Positions 52,460 to 62,191 of a stretch of DNA of 64,000 bases are shown piece after piece. Made by a program: the position numbers and the translations under genes. Under the pieces are notes generated by a model. It searched no databases. It was not told the DNA's origin and saw nothing but the letters and a program-made list of their open reading frames with translations. The DNA lies in contig OZ244919.1 in NCBI GenBank assembly GCA_965221845.1, positions 3,782,001 through 3,846,000 of the forward strand, given 5' to 3'. How positions within the stretch are numbered: the first letter of the stretch is position 1; every line of letters starts with the position of its first letter. This stretch comes from JAJEFO01 sp965221845. GTDB lineage: Bacteria > Pseudomonadota > Alphaproteobacteria > Rhodobacterales > Rhodobacteraceae.

Positions 52460-53578
52460 ATGTCCGTGGGAAAGTTCGTATCAGACGCCTGGCACCGCAT
52501 TCAAGGGGAACCTTTCCCTTTCCTCGCCGGGGAGGTCGGCCCGCCGGGGGAGACGCACCGCAGGTTCGTGGCGGTCCTCGACCTGGCGCCGGTCGGGCGG
52601 CACCTCCATTGCGACCACCGCGGCGTCGGGCACCCTCCCGCAGCGCGCTGGCGCGGGCCTTCGTGGCCAAGGCGGTGCGGGACCTTCCGACCACGGCCGC
52701 GCCGGTCGACCGGCCCGGTGCGATCCCACGCTGCGCAGGCTGTGCGGCTGGTGCCGCGTGTCGGAGGTCCCCGGCGAACCGGCGTTCTCCCGGGCCTTCG
52801 CGTGGTTCGCGGAGACCCGGCTGCCCGAGCGCATGCACGGGGCTCTGGCAAAGGCCGCCCATGAGGGATCGGTCGTCGGCCACGTATCCCGGGACTCGAC
52901 GGCGATCACGGGACGGGAGAGGCCGGCGCCGAAGCCCAGGCCGGCGCCGAAACCGAAGCGGAGGCGCGGTCGCCCCGGGAAGGGCGAGGGGCCGGTCAGG
53001 GAGCCGACGCGTCTGGAGCGGCAGCTGGAAGGCGGCATGTCCGCGGCGGAGATGCTCGGGGAGCTGCCGAAGGCCTGCGACGTGGGCACGAAGCGCAACG
53101 CGAAGGGATGCAAGGAAAGCTGGAGAGGGTACAGAATGCATGTCGACGCCGCCGACGGCGACGTCCCCGTCAGCTGCATCCTGACCTCGGCGTCGCTCCA
53201 CGACAGCCAGGCCGCCATCCCGCTGGCCCGGATGACCGCGGAGCGGGTGGACCACTGCTGCGAACTCATGGACGCGGCCTGCGATTCCCGGGAGATCGGG
53301 CTGCACGCCCGCCTGGCGGGCCGCGTGGCGATCATCGACACGAACCCCCGCCGCGACGCGAAGCTGAGGGAGCGCCTCGCCACCGAGGCGCGGGCCACGT
53401 CCGCCACGACCGCGTGCGCTGCAGGCAGCGCTCCGGCGTGGAGCGGGTGAACTCCGCCCTGAAGGACTCGTACGGAGGACGGCACGTCCGGGTGCGGGGG
53501 CACGCGAAGGTGGCCTGCCACCTGTTCTTCGGCGTGCTGGCCCTGACGGTCCGCCAGCTGATGCGGCTCGTCGTCTGA
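52460..53578 (+). pseudogene. DDE transposase (DDE_Tnp_1; IS1182/IS5-like), frameshifted
   Basis: The N-terminal frame from 52460 (MSVGKFVSDAWHRIQGEPFP) gives way to a second frame with FSRAFAWFAETRLPERMHGA, HVSRDSTAITGRERP (catalytic Asp), CDVGTKRNAKGCKESWRGYR, ILTSASLHDSQAAIPLARM and VAIIDTNPRRDAKLRERL. Near 53,430 a further shift is needed to reach the end GVERVNSALKDSYGGRHVRV ... FFGVLALTVRQLMRLV. The exact IS family is uncertain. Confidence 0.7.
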
Positions 53579-53796
53579 CACCCCGCCAGCGGCAGCGCCG
53601 GACGCCGCCGACGCCGCCCCCGGGAACGGGACGGCGCGGACAGCCATGCGCGGACGGCGCCCGAAGGGCCGGCATCCGCGACATTCCGCCACACCCTGGC
53701 CCTCCGGCTCTCCCCGGATGCCTGCCGGGCCCGGCTCCCGCACGCCGGAGGCTGGCCACGGCCGCCGGAACCGCGATAATTGTGCAAGAGGCTCAT

Positions 53797-53992
53797 GGGT
53801 GCATCCCAATTTTTTGACATCCGCGTTTTTCGCCTGCGCTTTCAGGAGCGGGCGCGTCGGACCAGGACCGGGCGCACCGGCCGGCGGCGCGCTGCATGAG
53901 GCAGATGCAGGAGTGCGTGTCATGACTGACGAGAGCGAAGGGAGCCGGGTGCACCGCCATCCGGACGCGGCGGATTGTCCGGAGGGGCTCTT
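53797..53992 (+). mobile_element. ISKra4-family copy B, left-end fragment
   Basis: The left end GGGTGCATCCCAATTTTTTG and the first codons of the transposase (MTDESEGSRVHRHPDAADCP, 53922) match copies A and D. The match ends at about 53,992, where unrelated DNA leads into the type Y IS110 element. No right end remains. Confidence 0.8.
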
Positions 53993-54144
53993 ATGAGCCC
54001 CGGTGCTGTCAAGCGCTTTCTTCATGAATCGTCACATCGATCCGTCTCCTGTCCGGGGCGGCGTCAGCGCCGCTCGGGGATTCTCCAGGCAGAACGTCGC
54101 GGTTCCTCGGCGCGCCCAACATTCAACGGCGCGTCCAGACTCCT

Positions 54145-55396
54145 CGCATGTTCAGCGAACCGGCAATGACCAAGGAGGTGGCTGTGGAAAAGTCGGGGGC
54201 GGATTCCTGTGGAAAAGCCGTTCCTTGCCTCCCGGCGCCCTCCCGGTCGATGCCGGGTCCGGGACCCCCTCCGCCCGGCCGGGCGGAGGGGGTGCGGGGC
54301 CTGGCCCCGCAGGACGGGCCGGACCGGAGCGGCCCTGGATCGCGCGAGCGGATCCGTCGACGAGCGTGGTCGGCCCGCCCTCCCGTTGGCCTCCCGGGTC
54401 CCGATGGACGCCGGGTCCGGGAACCGGACCGTCGCGAGGACAGGAGCGGGAGACATGACCACCGCAGCTGCGGGAATCGACGTGAGCAGGAAGTCGCCGG
54501 ACATCCGCCCGGGCGGGCGGGATCACGCCGCCACCAACGACACGGACGGGTTCCGCAAGGTCGCCCGCCTCCCGGGGAAGGGAATGCGGAGCGGGTCGTC
54601 CCGGAGGCCACGGGACGGATGCACCGGGCCCTCCTGCAGTCGCTGCATGACAGGGGCTTCAAGGTCGTCGTGGCGACCCCCGCCAGTCCCGGGACCTCCC
54701 CAGGGCCGGCGGCGAGCTGGCGAAGACCGACAGGGCCGGCGCGAGGGTGCCGGCCGCCTTCGGGGCCGCCTTCCCGGACATGGCGCCCACCGCGCCGGCC
54801 GACGTCACCGTCGACAGGCTCCGCGACATGCTCGTGCTGCGGGAGGCCCTCGTCGACCGGCGCGCGGAACTGAAGGCGGTCCCGGGCGAGGTCGGAGAGC
54901 CGGACGCGGACGGCCCCGTCCGGAGGGTGCTGGAGGAACCGGACGGCGCCGTCGCCGCGTCCGGCCGGCGGATCGAGGAACTTGTCAAGGGCTCGGAGGG
55001 CCTGGCGGAGAGCTGCGGCATCCGGCCCCGGTGCCGGGCATCGGCCCGGTCACGGCCGCGTCCCCGGTCGCCCGGGCGGGCGGGCCGGGCGCGATCGGCA
55101 ACCGCCGGGCCGCCGCCCTGGTCGGCGTCGCCCCCTTCGCCCGCGACAGCGGCACCCTCAGGGGCGGGCGCCACATCACCGGCGGGCGGCGGCGTCCGGG
55201 GGACGTCCTGTACATGGCGGCGATGGCGGCCTGCATGTCCGGTCCCGACATGATGGAGATGTACGGCCGGCTCCGGGAAAGGGGCAGGCACCACAAGGTC
55301 GCCGTGACCGCGGTCATGCGGAAGCTCGTCGCCGCCGCGAATGCGCTGCTCCGCGACCGGCGCACCTGGGAGGACAGGTCGGCGGCCGCCGCCTGA
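54145..55396 (+). pseudogene. IS110-family transposase (type Y) with several frameshifts
   Basis: The upstream end region (54,145-54,390) is shared with 51,221-51,460. From ATG 54455, MTTAAAGIDVSRKSPDIRPG carries the first DEDD Asp. The following pieces are in other frames: VPEATGRMHRALLQSLHDRG, then APADVTVDRLRDMLVLREAL, then PGIGPVTAASPVARAGG. The last frame has AAALVGVAPFARDSGTLRGG, RPGDVLYMAAMAACMSGPDM and VAVTAVMRKLVAAANALLRD to the stop at 55396. At least three shifts; not functional. Confidence 0.75.
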
Positions 55397-55789
55397 CGCC
55401 CGGACGGGCCGCGCCCCCCGGCGGCCCGCCGGGGCCCGAAGGGAACCAGCCGTCCGGCCGCGCCCTTGCGGCCGGGCCGCCTGCCCCTGCCCGGACGGCC
55501 GCCGGAATGTGGACAGGCTGTGGAAAACCCCGGTCCCGGCACCCGGAAAAGGCCGGATCCGGGCTTGACCCAAGACATGGATGCTGTCCGGTTCGGTCTG
55601 CCGGCCTGTGTGCCGGCCCCGTGACCACGGTGCCCGGTTCGGGCGGTGCGACGTTCCGGGGGGCGGGACCCATCTGTGCGGACGGTGCCGCTGCCTGAGG
55701 CCGCGGCGAACCATGCTCCAACACGGTCACACGCCCTGCCCGGGATCCCCGAGGGCCCCGTCGGGCCGCCCGGGTGTTCCGGTCTTCCT
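55397..55789. other. IS-derived noncoding tail between IS110 types Y and X
   Basis: GC-rich DNA with no coherent gene. A segment around 55,510 (TGTGGACAGGCTGTGGAAAA) resembles the end region upstream of the type Y transposase, so it probably holds the distal end of that element. The boundary with type X copy 2 is not sharp. Confidence 0.4.
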
Positions 55790-56977
55790 TCCTCCCGTGC
55801 CTTCGACAGGACGGCGCCCTCGGGCACCGGCCCTGTCGTGGCGAACCGCCCGGCGCCACGAGCAGCCTGCGCGCCAGCGCCACGATCCCGCGCTTCCCCG
55901 ACCGCCCGTCGCGGGCGCTGACGTACCCGCGGAACCACCCCGACAGCGCGCTGTCCGGCTGGTGGCGGAGCCAGCGCCAGGCCATCTGCACGAGGTGCTT
56001 TCGCAGCATCGGGCTGCCGGCCTTGCCGGTGCCCTGGTCATGGTCCACGGCGCCGCTCGCCCACGGCACCGGCGCCAGCCCGGCCATGCCCGCCAGCTCG
56101 CGCCGGTTGCGCAGGTCCCGGCAGAGGAGCTCCGCGCCCGGCAGCAGCGCGTCGTTCGGCCCGATCCCCCGCAGCCGGACCAGAACCGCAGCGTGGCGGG
56201 CATGCGCCGGCACGGCGGCCTCCGCGCCACCGTCCTCGGGGACGTCACGCGCCTCCCGCGCCGCCGCCTTCTCGGCCTCCACCGTCCGCAGCTCGGCCAC
56301 GCCCGGCTCCAGGCGGCCGGGGATGCCCGCCACCTCCGCCAGGAGCCCCGGCGGCAGCGCCGTGCCGTAGCCCGTCACCGTCCCGGCGAGCCGGTCCCGG
56401 AACCCCGCCTTCGCCGGATCCCCGGGCGGCACGCCGTGCAGCCGCAGAAGCCCCGCGACCGCGCTCGCCAGCCGCAGCCGCTCCTTCACGAGCCGCTCGC
56501 GCCTGCGCAGGAGACGCTTCGCGTCCTCCTCGGCGACCGTCGGCACCCGCACCGGCGACATCGCGTCCCGGTCGCCGCCGTCCCGGGCCACGGGCGCGCG
56601 GACCGTCTTCCTCGCGTCGATCCTGTCCGTCTTCGCCTTCTTCCTGCGCCGGACCACCTCGAGGCTCGCCGGGTCGCAGACCACCACCTCCAGGTCCTCG
56701 CCCTCGAGCCGTCCTGCCAGCCGGAACCTCTCGTACCCTGCCTCGCAGACCGGCATCACGCGGACGTCGCCGCCGGAGACGGCGGCGGCCCGCGCCCGCG
56801 CCTGCCCCAGCTTCGCCAGCAGGCCGTCCGCGTCCAGAGCGGCGCCAGCCTGTGCAGGCCTGTCCTCGACGCGTCCGCCGGATCGCCCGCCGCGAGGATC
56901 CAGCTCGTGCCGCCCGCTTCCAGCGCCGCATGCACCGTGGCAGTCTCCCCGTCGGAGGGGGTGCTTGAGTCGATCAT
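55790..56977 (-). pseudogene. IS110-family transposase (type X), copy 2, frameshift near C-terminus
   Basis: It starts MIDSSTPSDGETATVHAALE at 56977 and is colinear with copy 1 (KKAKTDRIDARKTVRAPVAR, LRGIGPNDALLPGAELLCRD, LVQMAWRWLRHQPDSALSGW). It continues further than copy 1 to FRGYVSARDGRSGKRGIVAL-ARRLLV. A shift near 55,850 is then needed to read GRFATTGPVPEGAVLSK, the usual IS110 C-terminus. It abuts the truncated left side of ISKra4 copy C. Confidence 0.78.
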
Positions 56978-57104
56978 CTCTCTCCTTTCGATCGGCAAGG
57001 GGTGCCGCCTGTCGGCCCCCTTGCCACCAGATGTTGATGCCCTGACGTCTCCTGGAACGAATCGCCCCCAAGGGCAATTCCCGATCAGGCTCATGGCATC
57101 TGGG

Positions 57105-58433
57105 CGAGGAAGGCGCTGCGGCGGTCCGTGCGCACGAGGGCGGGTTCACGCGATGCTGGATCGAGGGGGGCGAGGTGCGGAGCCGCGACGTCGCGGCTGG
57201 CGGCGGACCCGGGGGTTCCGGACCCGGACGGGGGCGGGCGGGCGCTCCGGGACGCCTCTTCGAGCGGCTGGACGCGACCCTGCCGGCGCCGGAGTGCGCG
57301 GCCTGCGGCAGGCCGACGGCCCGGCATTCGGCGACGCCGAAGTCCTTGCCTCGAGCCGGCTCGGCCGGGTCGAGGCGGAGCGGTCGCGTTTCCGCTGCCG
57401 GTCCTGCGGCGGGGGATGCTTCCCGCCGGACCGGGCGCCGGGGCTGGAGGACGGGACGGTGACGCCGGGGATGGCGAGCGTCATCGCCGGGACGGTGCCG
57501 CTCACGGGCTTCGAGGCGGCGAGCCGGCACGTCGACAGCCTCGCCGGGGTGAAGGCCTCTGCCCGGGCGCGCTGCAGCGCCGGGCGCCCGGGCTGGGCGA
57601 GGCGGCGGCCCGCTTCGAGCGCGAGGAGGTGCTGGACGGCAGGCCGCCGGAACCGCGCATGCAGCTCTCCGTCGACGGCGCCGGCGTCCCGATGCGGAAG
57701 GAGGAGACCGAGGGCGTCGCGGGCAGGCAGGCTTGCGGTCATCTGCACCGCCGAGGGCCGGGACCGGCGCGGCGGCCAGGGCCGGGGCGGCGAATCCGTC
57801 ACCTGCCTGACCGACAGCGCGGCGGCGCCGTCCGGAGGCCGGGAGGCCTCGGACTTCGCGGCGCGGCGCGACCGGGAGGCCCGGCGGCGGGGGCTGCACG
57901 ACGCGGGCGGGCCCGTCGTCGTCTCCGACGGGGCGGACTGGATCCCCAACGCCTGCGAGGATCTCTTCGGGGGCCGGAAGGCCGCCTTCGTGCCCGGCCT
58001 CCTCCACTGCCCGGAACGCGCCTCCGACGCCGCGAGGCGGTCCTGCCGGCGGGGGCGGAGCGGGACCGGCGGTTCGCGGAGGCGAGGCGGACGTCAGGGC
58101 GGGCCGGGCGGCGAAGGCCGTCCGGGATCTCGCGCCGTCCGGGGACCGGCACGGGGAGGTGGAGGCGTGCCGCTATTTCGAGAGGAACCTCGGCCGGATG
58201 CGGCACGACGGGTTCCGGGAGCGGGGCGTCCGGGCCGGGAGCGGCGTCGTCGAGGGCGGATGCCGGCGGTTCGGGCTGCGGACGGAGCGATCGGGAACGC
58301 GCCGGGCGGAGAGGGGCGCCAACGCCATGCTGGCGCTGAAGGGCTGCGCCATGAACCTCAGGCTGCCCGACTTCCTGGAATGGCAGGCGAATCAGGCCGT
58401 CGCCGCATGATGTCAAAAAATTGGGCTACACCC
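57105..58433 (+). mobile_element. ISKra4-family copy C, left end missing
   Basis: Similarity to copies A and D begins near 57,105 (HEGGFTRCWIEGGEVRSRDV region) right after the type X upstream sequence. It runs to the right end (CAAAAAATTGGGCTACACCC, to 58433). Transposase parts in several frames: LPAPECAACGRPTARHSAT, FEAASRHVDSLAGVKASARA, QLSVDGAGVPMRKEETEGVA, PVVVSDGADWIPNACEDLFG, and the C-terminus GVRAGSGVVEGGCRRFGLRT ... LRLPDFLEWQANQAVAA. Inactive. Confidence 0.75.
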
Positions 58434-58779
58434 ACCGGCCTTGCCGCGGCTAGGAAGGAGCCGGCAGCAGGTGTAGAGGAAATTCCTTTCGCAGGCATCT
58501 GTCGATGCCAGGGCCATGCTTCCCGCCGTGCGCGCCTGCCCGCGGAGGCCTCCGGGCTCCCGGCCCGCGAGAGGTGGGGCTGGCCGGATCGGATGATGTG
58601 CCGCTGGGCGCGCGGCTTCCCGTCACAGCCGGCGGCGCACCAGTGCGCAGCCAGGCGTTTCCAGAATGATCCGGACCGCTTCATCGTCCGGAAGTGCAGC
58701 AGCCCGAAGTGCGCCCCGAAGCTCGACTGACGCTTGCCGGTCGGTTGCCGGATCGGGCTGGCCGCGACCCCGGTTTTTC
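58434..58779. other. Stretch without a convincing gene
   Basis: It lies between ISKra4 copy C and the small secreted ORF. A plus-strand frame ends RFQNDPDRFIVRKCSSPKC and a minus-strand one ends VRIILETPGCALVRRRL; neither has a supported start or match. No repeats found. Confidence 0.4.
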
Positions 58780-58908
58780 TCACGCTGGCCGTGACGGCCC
58801 GGAACCTTCCGGCCCCAAGCCGGACGGTCGGCAGGACGGCAGTCCGCAGGACATGACGGCGCGGCCAGCGAGCGCGAAGGCTGCAAGCAGGCCCATGGCC
58901 GCCTTCAT
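58780..58908 (-). CDS. 42-residue signal-peptide-like ORF coupled to coiled-coil copy 3
   Basis: ATG 58908 overlaps the stop of the coiled-coil gene as ATGA. The product begins MKAAMGLLAAFALAGRAVMS followed by CGLPSC: a lysine, a hydrophobic core and a lipobox-like VMSC. The remaining 18 residues are Gly/Pro/Ser-rich. It parallels the ORFs after copies 1 and 2, which is the main reason to list it. May be truncated. Confidence 0.4.
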   Translation of the reverse strand: MKAAMGLLAAFALAGRAVMSCGLPSCRPSGLGPEGSGPSRPA

Positions 58909-59216
58909 CCCGCCAGCATCCAGCCGACCGCCGCAATGACAATGCCCGCGAAGGCGGCATTGACCAGGACGATGCGCCAGGTCAGGCGGGTTTCCTGCGT
59001 CGCCATTTCAGTGCGCAAGGCTGCCATGTCGCCGCGAAGCTCCGCCAGGTCGCTCCGCATCTCGCCGCGAAGCTCCGCCAGGTCGGCCCTGGTCGCCACG
59101 CCGCCGGTCACGCCATCCTTGATCGCCGTGGTGATCGCAGCGGCCTGACGTTCCTCGATGCCGCTCTCGCGAAGGAGCCGGGCCGTGGCCAGGGTGTCGA
59201 ACGCCGCATCCGCCAT
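58905..59216 (-). CDS. Coiled-coil protein with membrane anchor, copy 3 (DUF1640/CCDC90-like)
   Basis: 103 residues from ATG 59216. The head FDTLATARLLRESGIEERQA, AAAITTAIKDGVTGGVATRA is the canonical DUF1640 form. A short stalk follows (DLAELRGEMRSDLAELRGDM, AALRTEMATQETRLTWR), then the anchor IVLVNAAFAGIVIAAVGWML. Stalk units are 11 residues, as in copy 2 but only two or three. It lies between ISKra4 copies C and D. Role unknown; probably a trimeric inner-membrane stalk protein. Confidence 0.82.
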   Translation of the reverse strand: MADAAFDTLATARLLRESGIEERQAAAITTAIKDGVTGGVATRADLAELRGEMRSDLAELRGDMAALRTEMATQETRLTWRIVLVNAAFAGIVIAAVGWMLAG

Positions 59217-59344
59217 GCCGGTGAGGTAGCACCGCCTGCCCGCCGCTTCAAGCCCGGGTGCGACTGTCCAGCAATTCCCGCCAGCCTGACCGTCGGTGCG
59301 CGACCGCCCGGTCATGGCGGACGGCGGTTCCGTGTGCGCACGAC

Positions 59345-59908
59345 TGATGGCCGTGCGCCTGGCCGGGAAGGACCGTGAAGCGGACAGGGCATCCCGGCGC
59401 GTCCGCGACGGCCACGGCCCTGCCCGTCAGGCCGCCCCTGGAACGTCCGGTCCCCTGGCCCGAGGCCCCCCTCTTGCGCCGGACGCCTTCCGGGTCGCCC
59501 GGACCGCCGTGCCGCCGCCGGACACGCGCTCGAGGCCGGACTCCTCCGACAGGGCGTCGGAAACGCGCTCGAAGACCCCCGGAAGCGGCCGGCGCCGGAA
59601 CCGCCTGGAGGCGCCGTCCCGGTTCCCGAACCGCTCGGGGAGGCCGCGCCACGGCGACCCCGTGCGGAACCGCCACGGCACCGCCTCCATGAAGAGGCGG
59701 CTGTCCGCCGCCGTGCCGCCGGGGTCGGACGCCCTGCCCGGCAGCATGTCCTAGATCCGCGCCCGCATGGCGTCGGTCAGAACCGTTCTGTCCGGATCGT
59801 CGTACTGCTCGCTCATGCCGTTGTTGCCTCGTGCCGCCGTTCCGGCGGTCATCGGGGCAGGGCATGGCATGGAACCGAACGATTCGCAAGACGACTGTCA
59901 ACGGGCCC
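59345..59908 (-). mobile_element. IS5-family (IS427-type) copy 3, truncated
   Basis: One end (GACTGTCAACGGGCCC to 59908) is present, the other is lost near 59,345. Minus-strand first half: MLPGRASDPGGTAADSRLFM, EAVPWRFRTGSPWRGLPERF, PGVFERVSDALSEESGLERV; a stop codon at about 59,753 precedes DMLPG. The second half ends within VRFTVLPGQAHGHQS. It adjoins ISKra4 copy D, whose left end it displaced. Confidence 0.75.
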
Positions 59909-59959
59909 TGGTTGACGACCGCGATTCTCTTCTGCCACGCTTTCCCTGCGGCGCATCGT

Positions 59960-61576
59960 GCAACGGCCGGACGAACCGGCCTGCGGCGCGCCGCATGAGG
60001 CAGATGCAGGAGTGCGTGTCATGACTGACGAGAGCGAAGGGAGCCGGGTGCACCGCCATCCGGACGCGGCGGACTGTCCGGAGGGCCTTCCCGAGGACGA
60101 GGCGGCCGTGCACCCGCCGCCGGTCCGCAGGCACGCGGACGGGCTCACCCGATGCTGGATCGAGGACGGCCAGGTGCGGAGCCGCGACGTCGCGGGGGAC
60201 GGCACGCCGGATGCGCTTCCGGGGCGGTCCCGTCGGAGTTCGGTCCGCTGCTGCCGCGGCTGGCGGCGGACCCGGGCTCGGGCGCGCCCGACCTGGACGG
60301 GGGCGGGCGCGCGCTCCGGGACGCCTCGCCGGGCGGCGGCACGGCGGCGCCGAGCTTCTGCCGGGCGGCTGGACGCGACGCTGCCGGCGCCGGAGTGCGC
60401 GGCCTGCGGCAGGCCGACGGCCCGGCATTCGTCGTCGTCGAAGTCCTTGCCTCGAGCCGGCTCGGCCGGGTCGAGGTGGAGCGGTCGCACTTCCGCTGCC
60501 GGTCGTGCGGCAAGGGGCGCTTCCCGCCGGACCGGGCGCTTGGCCTGGAGGGCGGGACGGTGACGCCGGGGATGGCGAGCGTCATCGCCGGGACGGTGCC
60601 GCTGACGGGCTTCGAGGCGGCGAGCCGGCACGTCGACAGCCTCGCCGGTGTGGACGCGTCGTCGAGCGCGCTGCAGCGCCGGGCGCTGGATCTCGGCGAG
60701 GCGGCGGCCCGCTTCGAGCGCGAGGAGGTCGTCGACGGCAGGCCGCCGGAACCGCGCATGCAGCTCTCCGTCGACGGGACCGGCGTCCCGATGCGGAGGG
60801 AGGAGACCGAGGGCGTTCGCGGCAGGCAGGCCGACGGCACCTCGAGGACCCGAGATGCCAGGCTGGCGGTGGCGTGCACGGCCGAGGGGCGGGACCCCGG
60901 GACCGGCGCGGCTCTCAAGGACCGGGGCAGCGAGTCGTCCGGCTGCCTGACCGGCGGCGCGGCGGCGCCGTCCGGAGGCCGGGAGGCCTCGGACTTCGCG
61001 GCGCGGCGCGACCGGGAGGCCCGGCGGCGGGGGCTGCACGACGCGGGCGGGCCCGTCGTCGTCTCCGACGGGGCGGACTGGATCCCCAACGCCTGCGAGG
61101 AGCCCTTCGGGGGCCGGAAGGTCACGTTCGTGCCCGGCCTCTTCCACTGCCTGGAACGCGCCTCCGACGCCGCGAGGCGATCCTGCCGGCGGGGGCGGAG
61201 CGGGACCGGCGGTTCGCGGAGGCGAGGCCGACGTCAGGGCGGGCCGGGCGGCGAAGGTCGTCCGGGAGCCGGCGCCGTCCGGGGACCGGCACGAGGAAGT
61301 CGAGGCGTGCCGCCGCCATTTCGAGAGGAACCTCGGCCGGATGCGGCACGACCGGTACCGCGATCAGGGCATCCGGGCCGGGAGCGGCGTCGTCGAGGGC
61401 GGATGCCGGCGGTTCGGGCTGCGGCCCAGGCGATCGGGAACGCGCCGGGCGGAGAGGGGCGCCAACGCCATGCTGGCGCTGAAGGGCTGCGCCATGAACC
61501 TCAGGCTGCCCGACTTCCTGGAATGGCAGGCGAATCAGGCCGTCGCCGCATGATGTCAAAAAATTGGGCTACACCC
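59960..61576 (+). mobile_element. ISKra4-family copy D
   Basis: The most complete of the nest-2 copies. The left terminal repeat is missing (IS5 copy 3 ends at 59908 and the first ~50 bp are diverged); the right end CAAAAAATTGGGCTACACCC ends at 61576. The next gene, yqeY, starts 77 bp further on, so this element sits in or near the yqeY promoter. Confidence 0.78.
60021..61553 (+). pseudogene. ISKra4-family transposase, copy D, frameshifted
   Basis: It starts MTDESEGSRVHRHPDAADCP. A long frame then covers LASSRLGRVEVERSHFRCRS-CGKG, FEAASRHVDSLAGVDASSSA, MQLSVDGTGVPMRREETEGV (catalytic Asp), GPVVVSDGADWIPNACEEPF and KVTFVPGLFHCLERASDAAR. The C-terminus (GIRAGSGVVEGGCRRFGLRP, containing the Glu, ... 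LRLPDFLEWQANQAVAA) is in another frame ending at 61553. Shifts near 60,220, 60,420 and 61,190 break it. Confidence 0.72.
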
Positions 61577-61653
61577 CCGGGTCATGGCGCTTGTTGCAGC
61601 GAAGTCATGGGTGCGGTAGTCTTGCTTCTTTGTCGCCGAACGTGGGGCACACG

Positions 61654-62121
61654 ATGGAACTCAGGCAACAGATCGAGGCTGCTTTGAAGCAGGCCATGCG
61701 CGACCGGGAGGCGGTGCGGCTTTCGACGCTCAGGCTCATCACCGCCGCCATCAAGGATCGCGACATCGCCTGGCGCGCGAAGGGCGGGGACGCCGCTGAT
61801 TCCGGCGTCGGCTCAGAGGGCATCCTCGAGATACTCGGCAAGATGGTTAAGCAGCGCCACGAATCGGTACGGGCCTACGAGGAAGGCGGGCGTGTCGAAC
61901 TGGCGGAAAGGGAGCGCTTGGAGATCTCCGTCATAGAGGAGTTCCTGCCAAGGCGGCTGGACGAGGCGGAGACGGAAGCAGCGGTGCAGGCGGCCGTTGA
62001 CGAGACGGGCGCAAGCTCGATTCGGGACGTGGGGAAGGTCATGGCGGCCTTGAAGGCAAGGTATGCGGGGCGGATGGATTTCGGCGCCGTCGGTTCGAAG
62101 GTGCGGGAGCGCCTCGGGTAG
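61654..62121 (+). CDS. yqeY: GatB/YqeY domain protein
   Basis: 155 residues: MELRQQIEAALKQAMRDREA, RLSTLRLITAAIKDRDIAWR, then the YqeY tail domain (LEISVIEEFLPRRLDEAETE ... DVGKVMAALKARYAGRMDFG). It is homologous to the tail of GatB and thought to affect tRNA-related functions. ATG 61654 has only a GGGG-type ribosome site. The ISKra4 copy D end is 77 bp upstream, so its native promoter may be partly replaced. Confidence 0.93.
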   Translation: MELRQQIEAALKQAMRDREAVRLSTLRLITAAIKDRDIAWRAKGGDAADSGVGSEGILEILGKMVKQRHESVRAYEEGGRVELAERERLEISVIEEFLPRRLDEAETEAAVQAAVDETGASSIRDVGKVMAALKARYAGRMDFGAVGSKVRERLG

Positions 62122-62191
62122 CCGGACTCGCCATGCCGTTCCCGGCGGTCAGGAGACGCGCCAATGCGTGGGACGCGCTGGCGCGCGGTTT

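Larger units (their letters stand above)
52321..53794 (+). mobile_element. DDE-type IS with 4-bp target duplication
   Basis: Ends GAGCCTCTTGCAGAA (52321) and TTGTGCAAGAGGCTC (to 53794) are inverted. ATGG occurs immediately before and after (52317-52320 and 53795-53798), a 4-bp target duplication. Removing the IS joins the coiled-coil locus directly to the left end of ISKra4 copy B. The element is about 1.47 kb and carries one frameshifted transposase plus a terminator near its left end. Confidence 0.8.

Noticed and set aside
55581..58730. 1,049-codon plus-strand frame crossing several IS
   Set aside because: It runs through an antisense IS110 transposase and parts of ISKra4 copy C; only short pieces correspond to real ISKra4 sequence, so it is not one gene.
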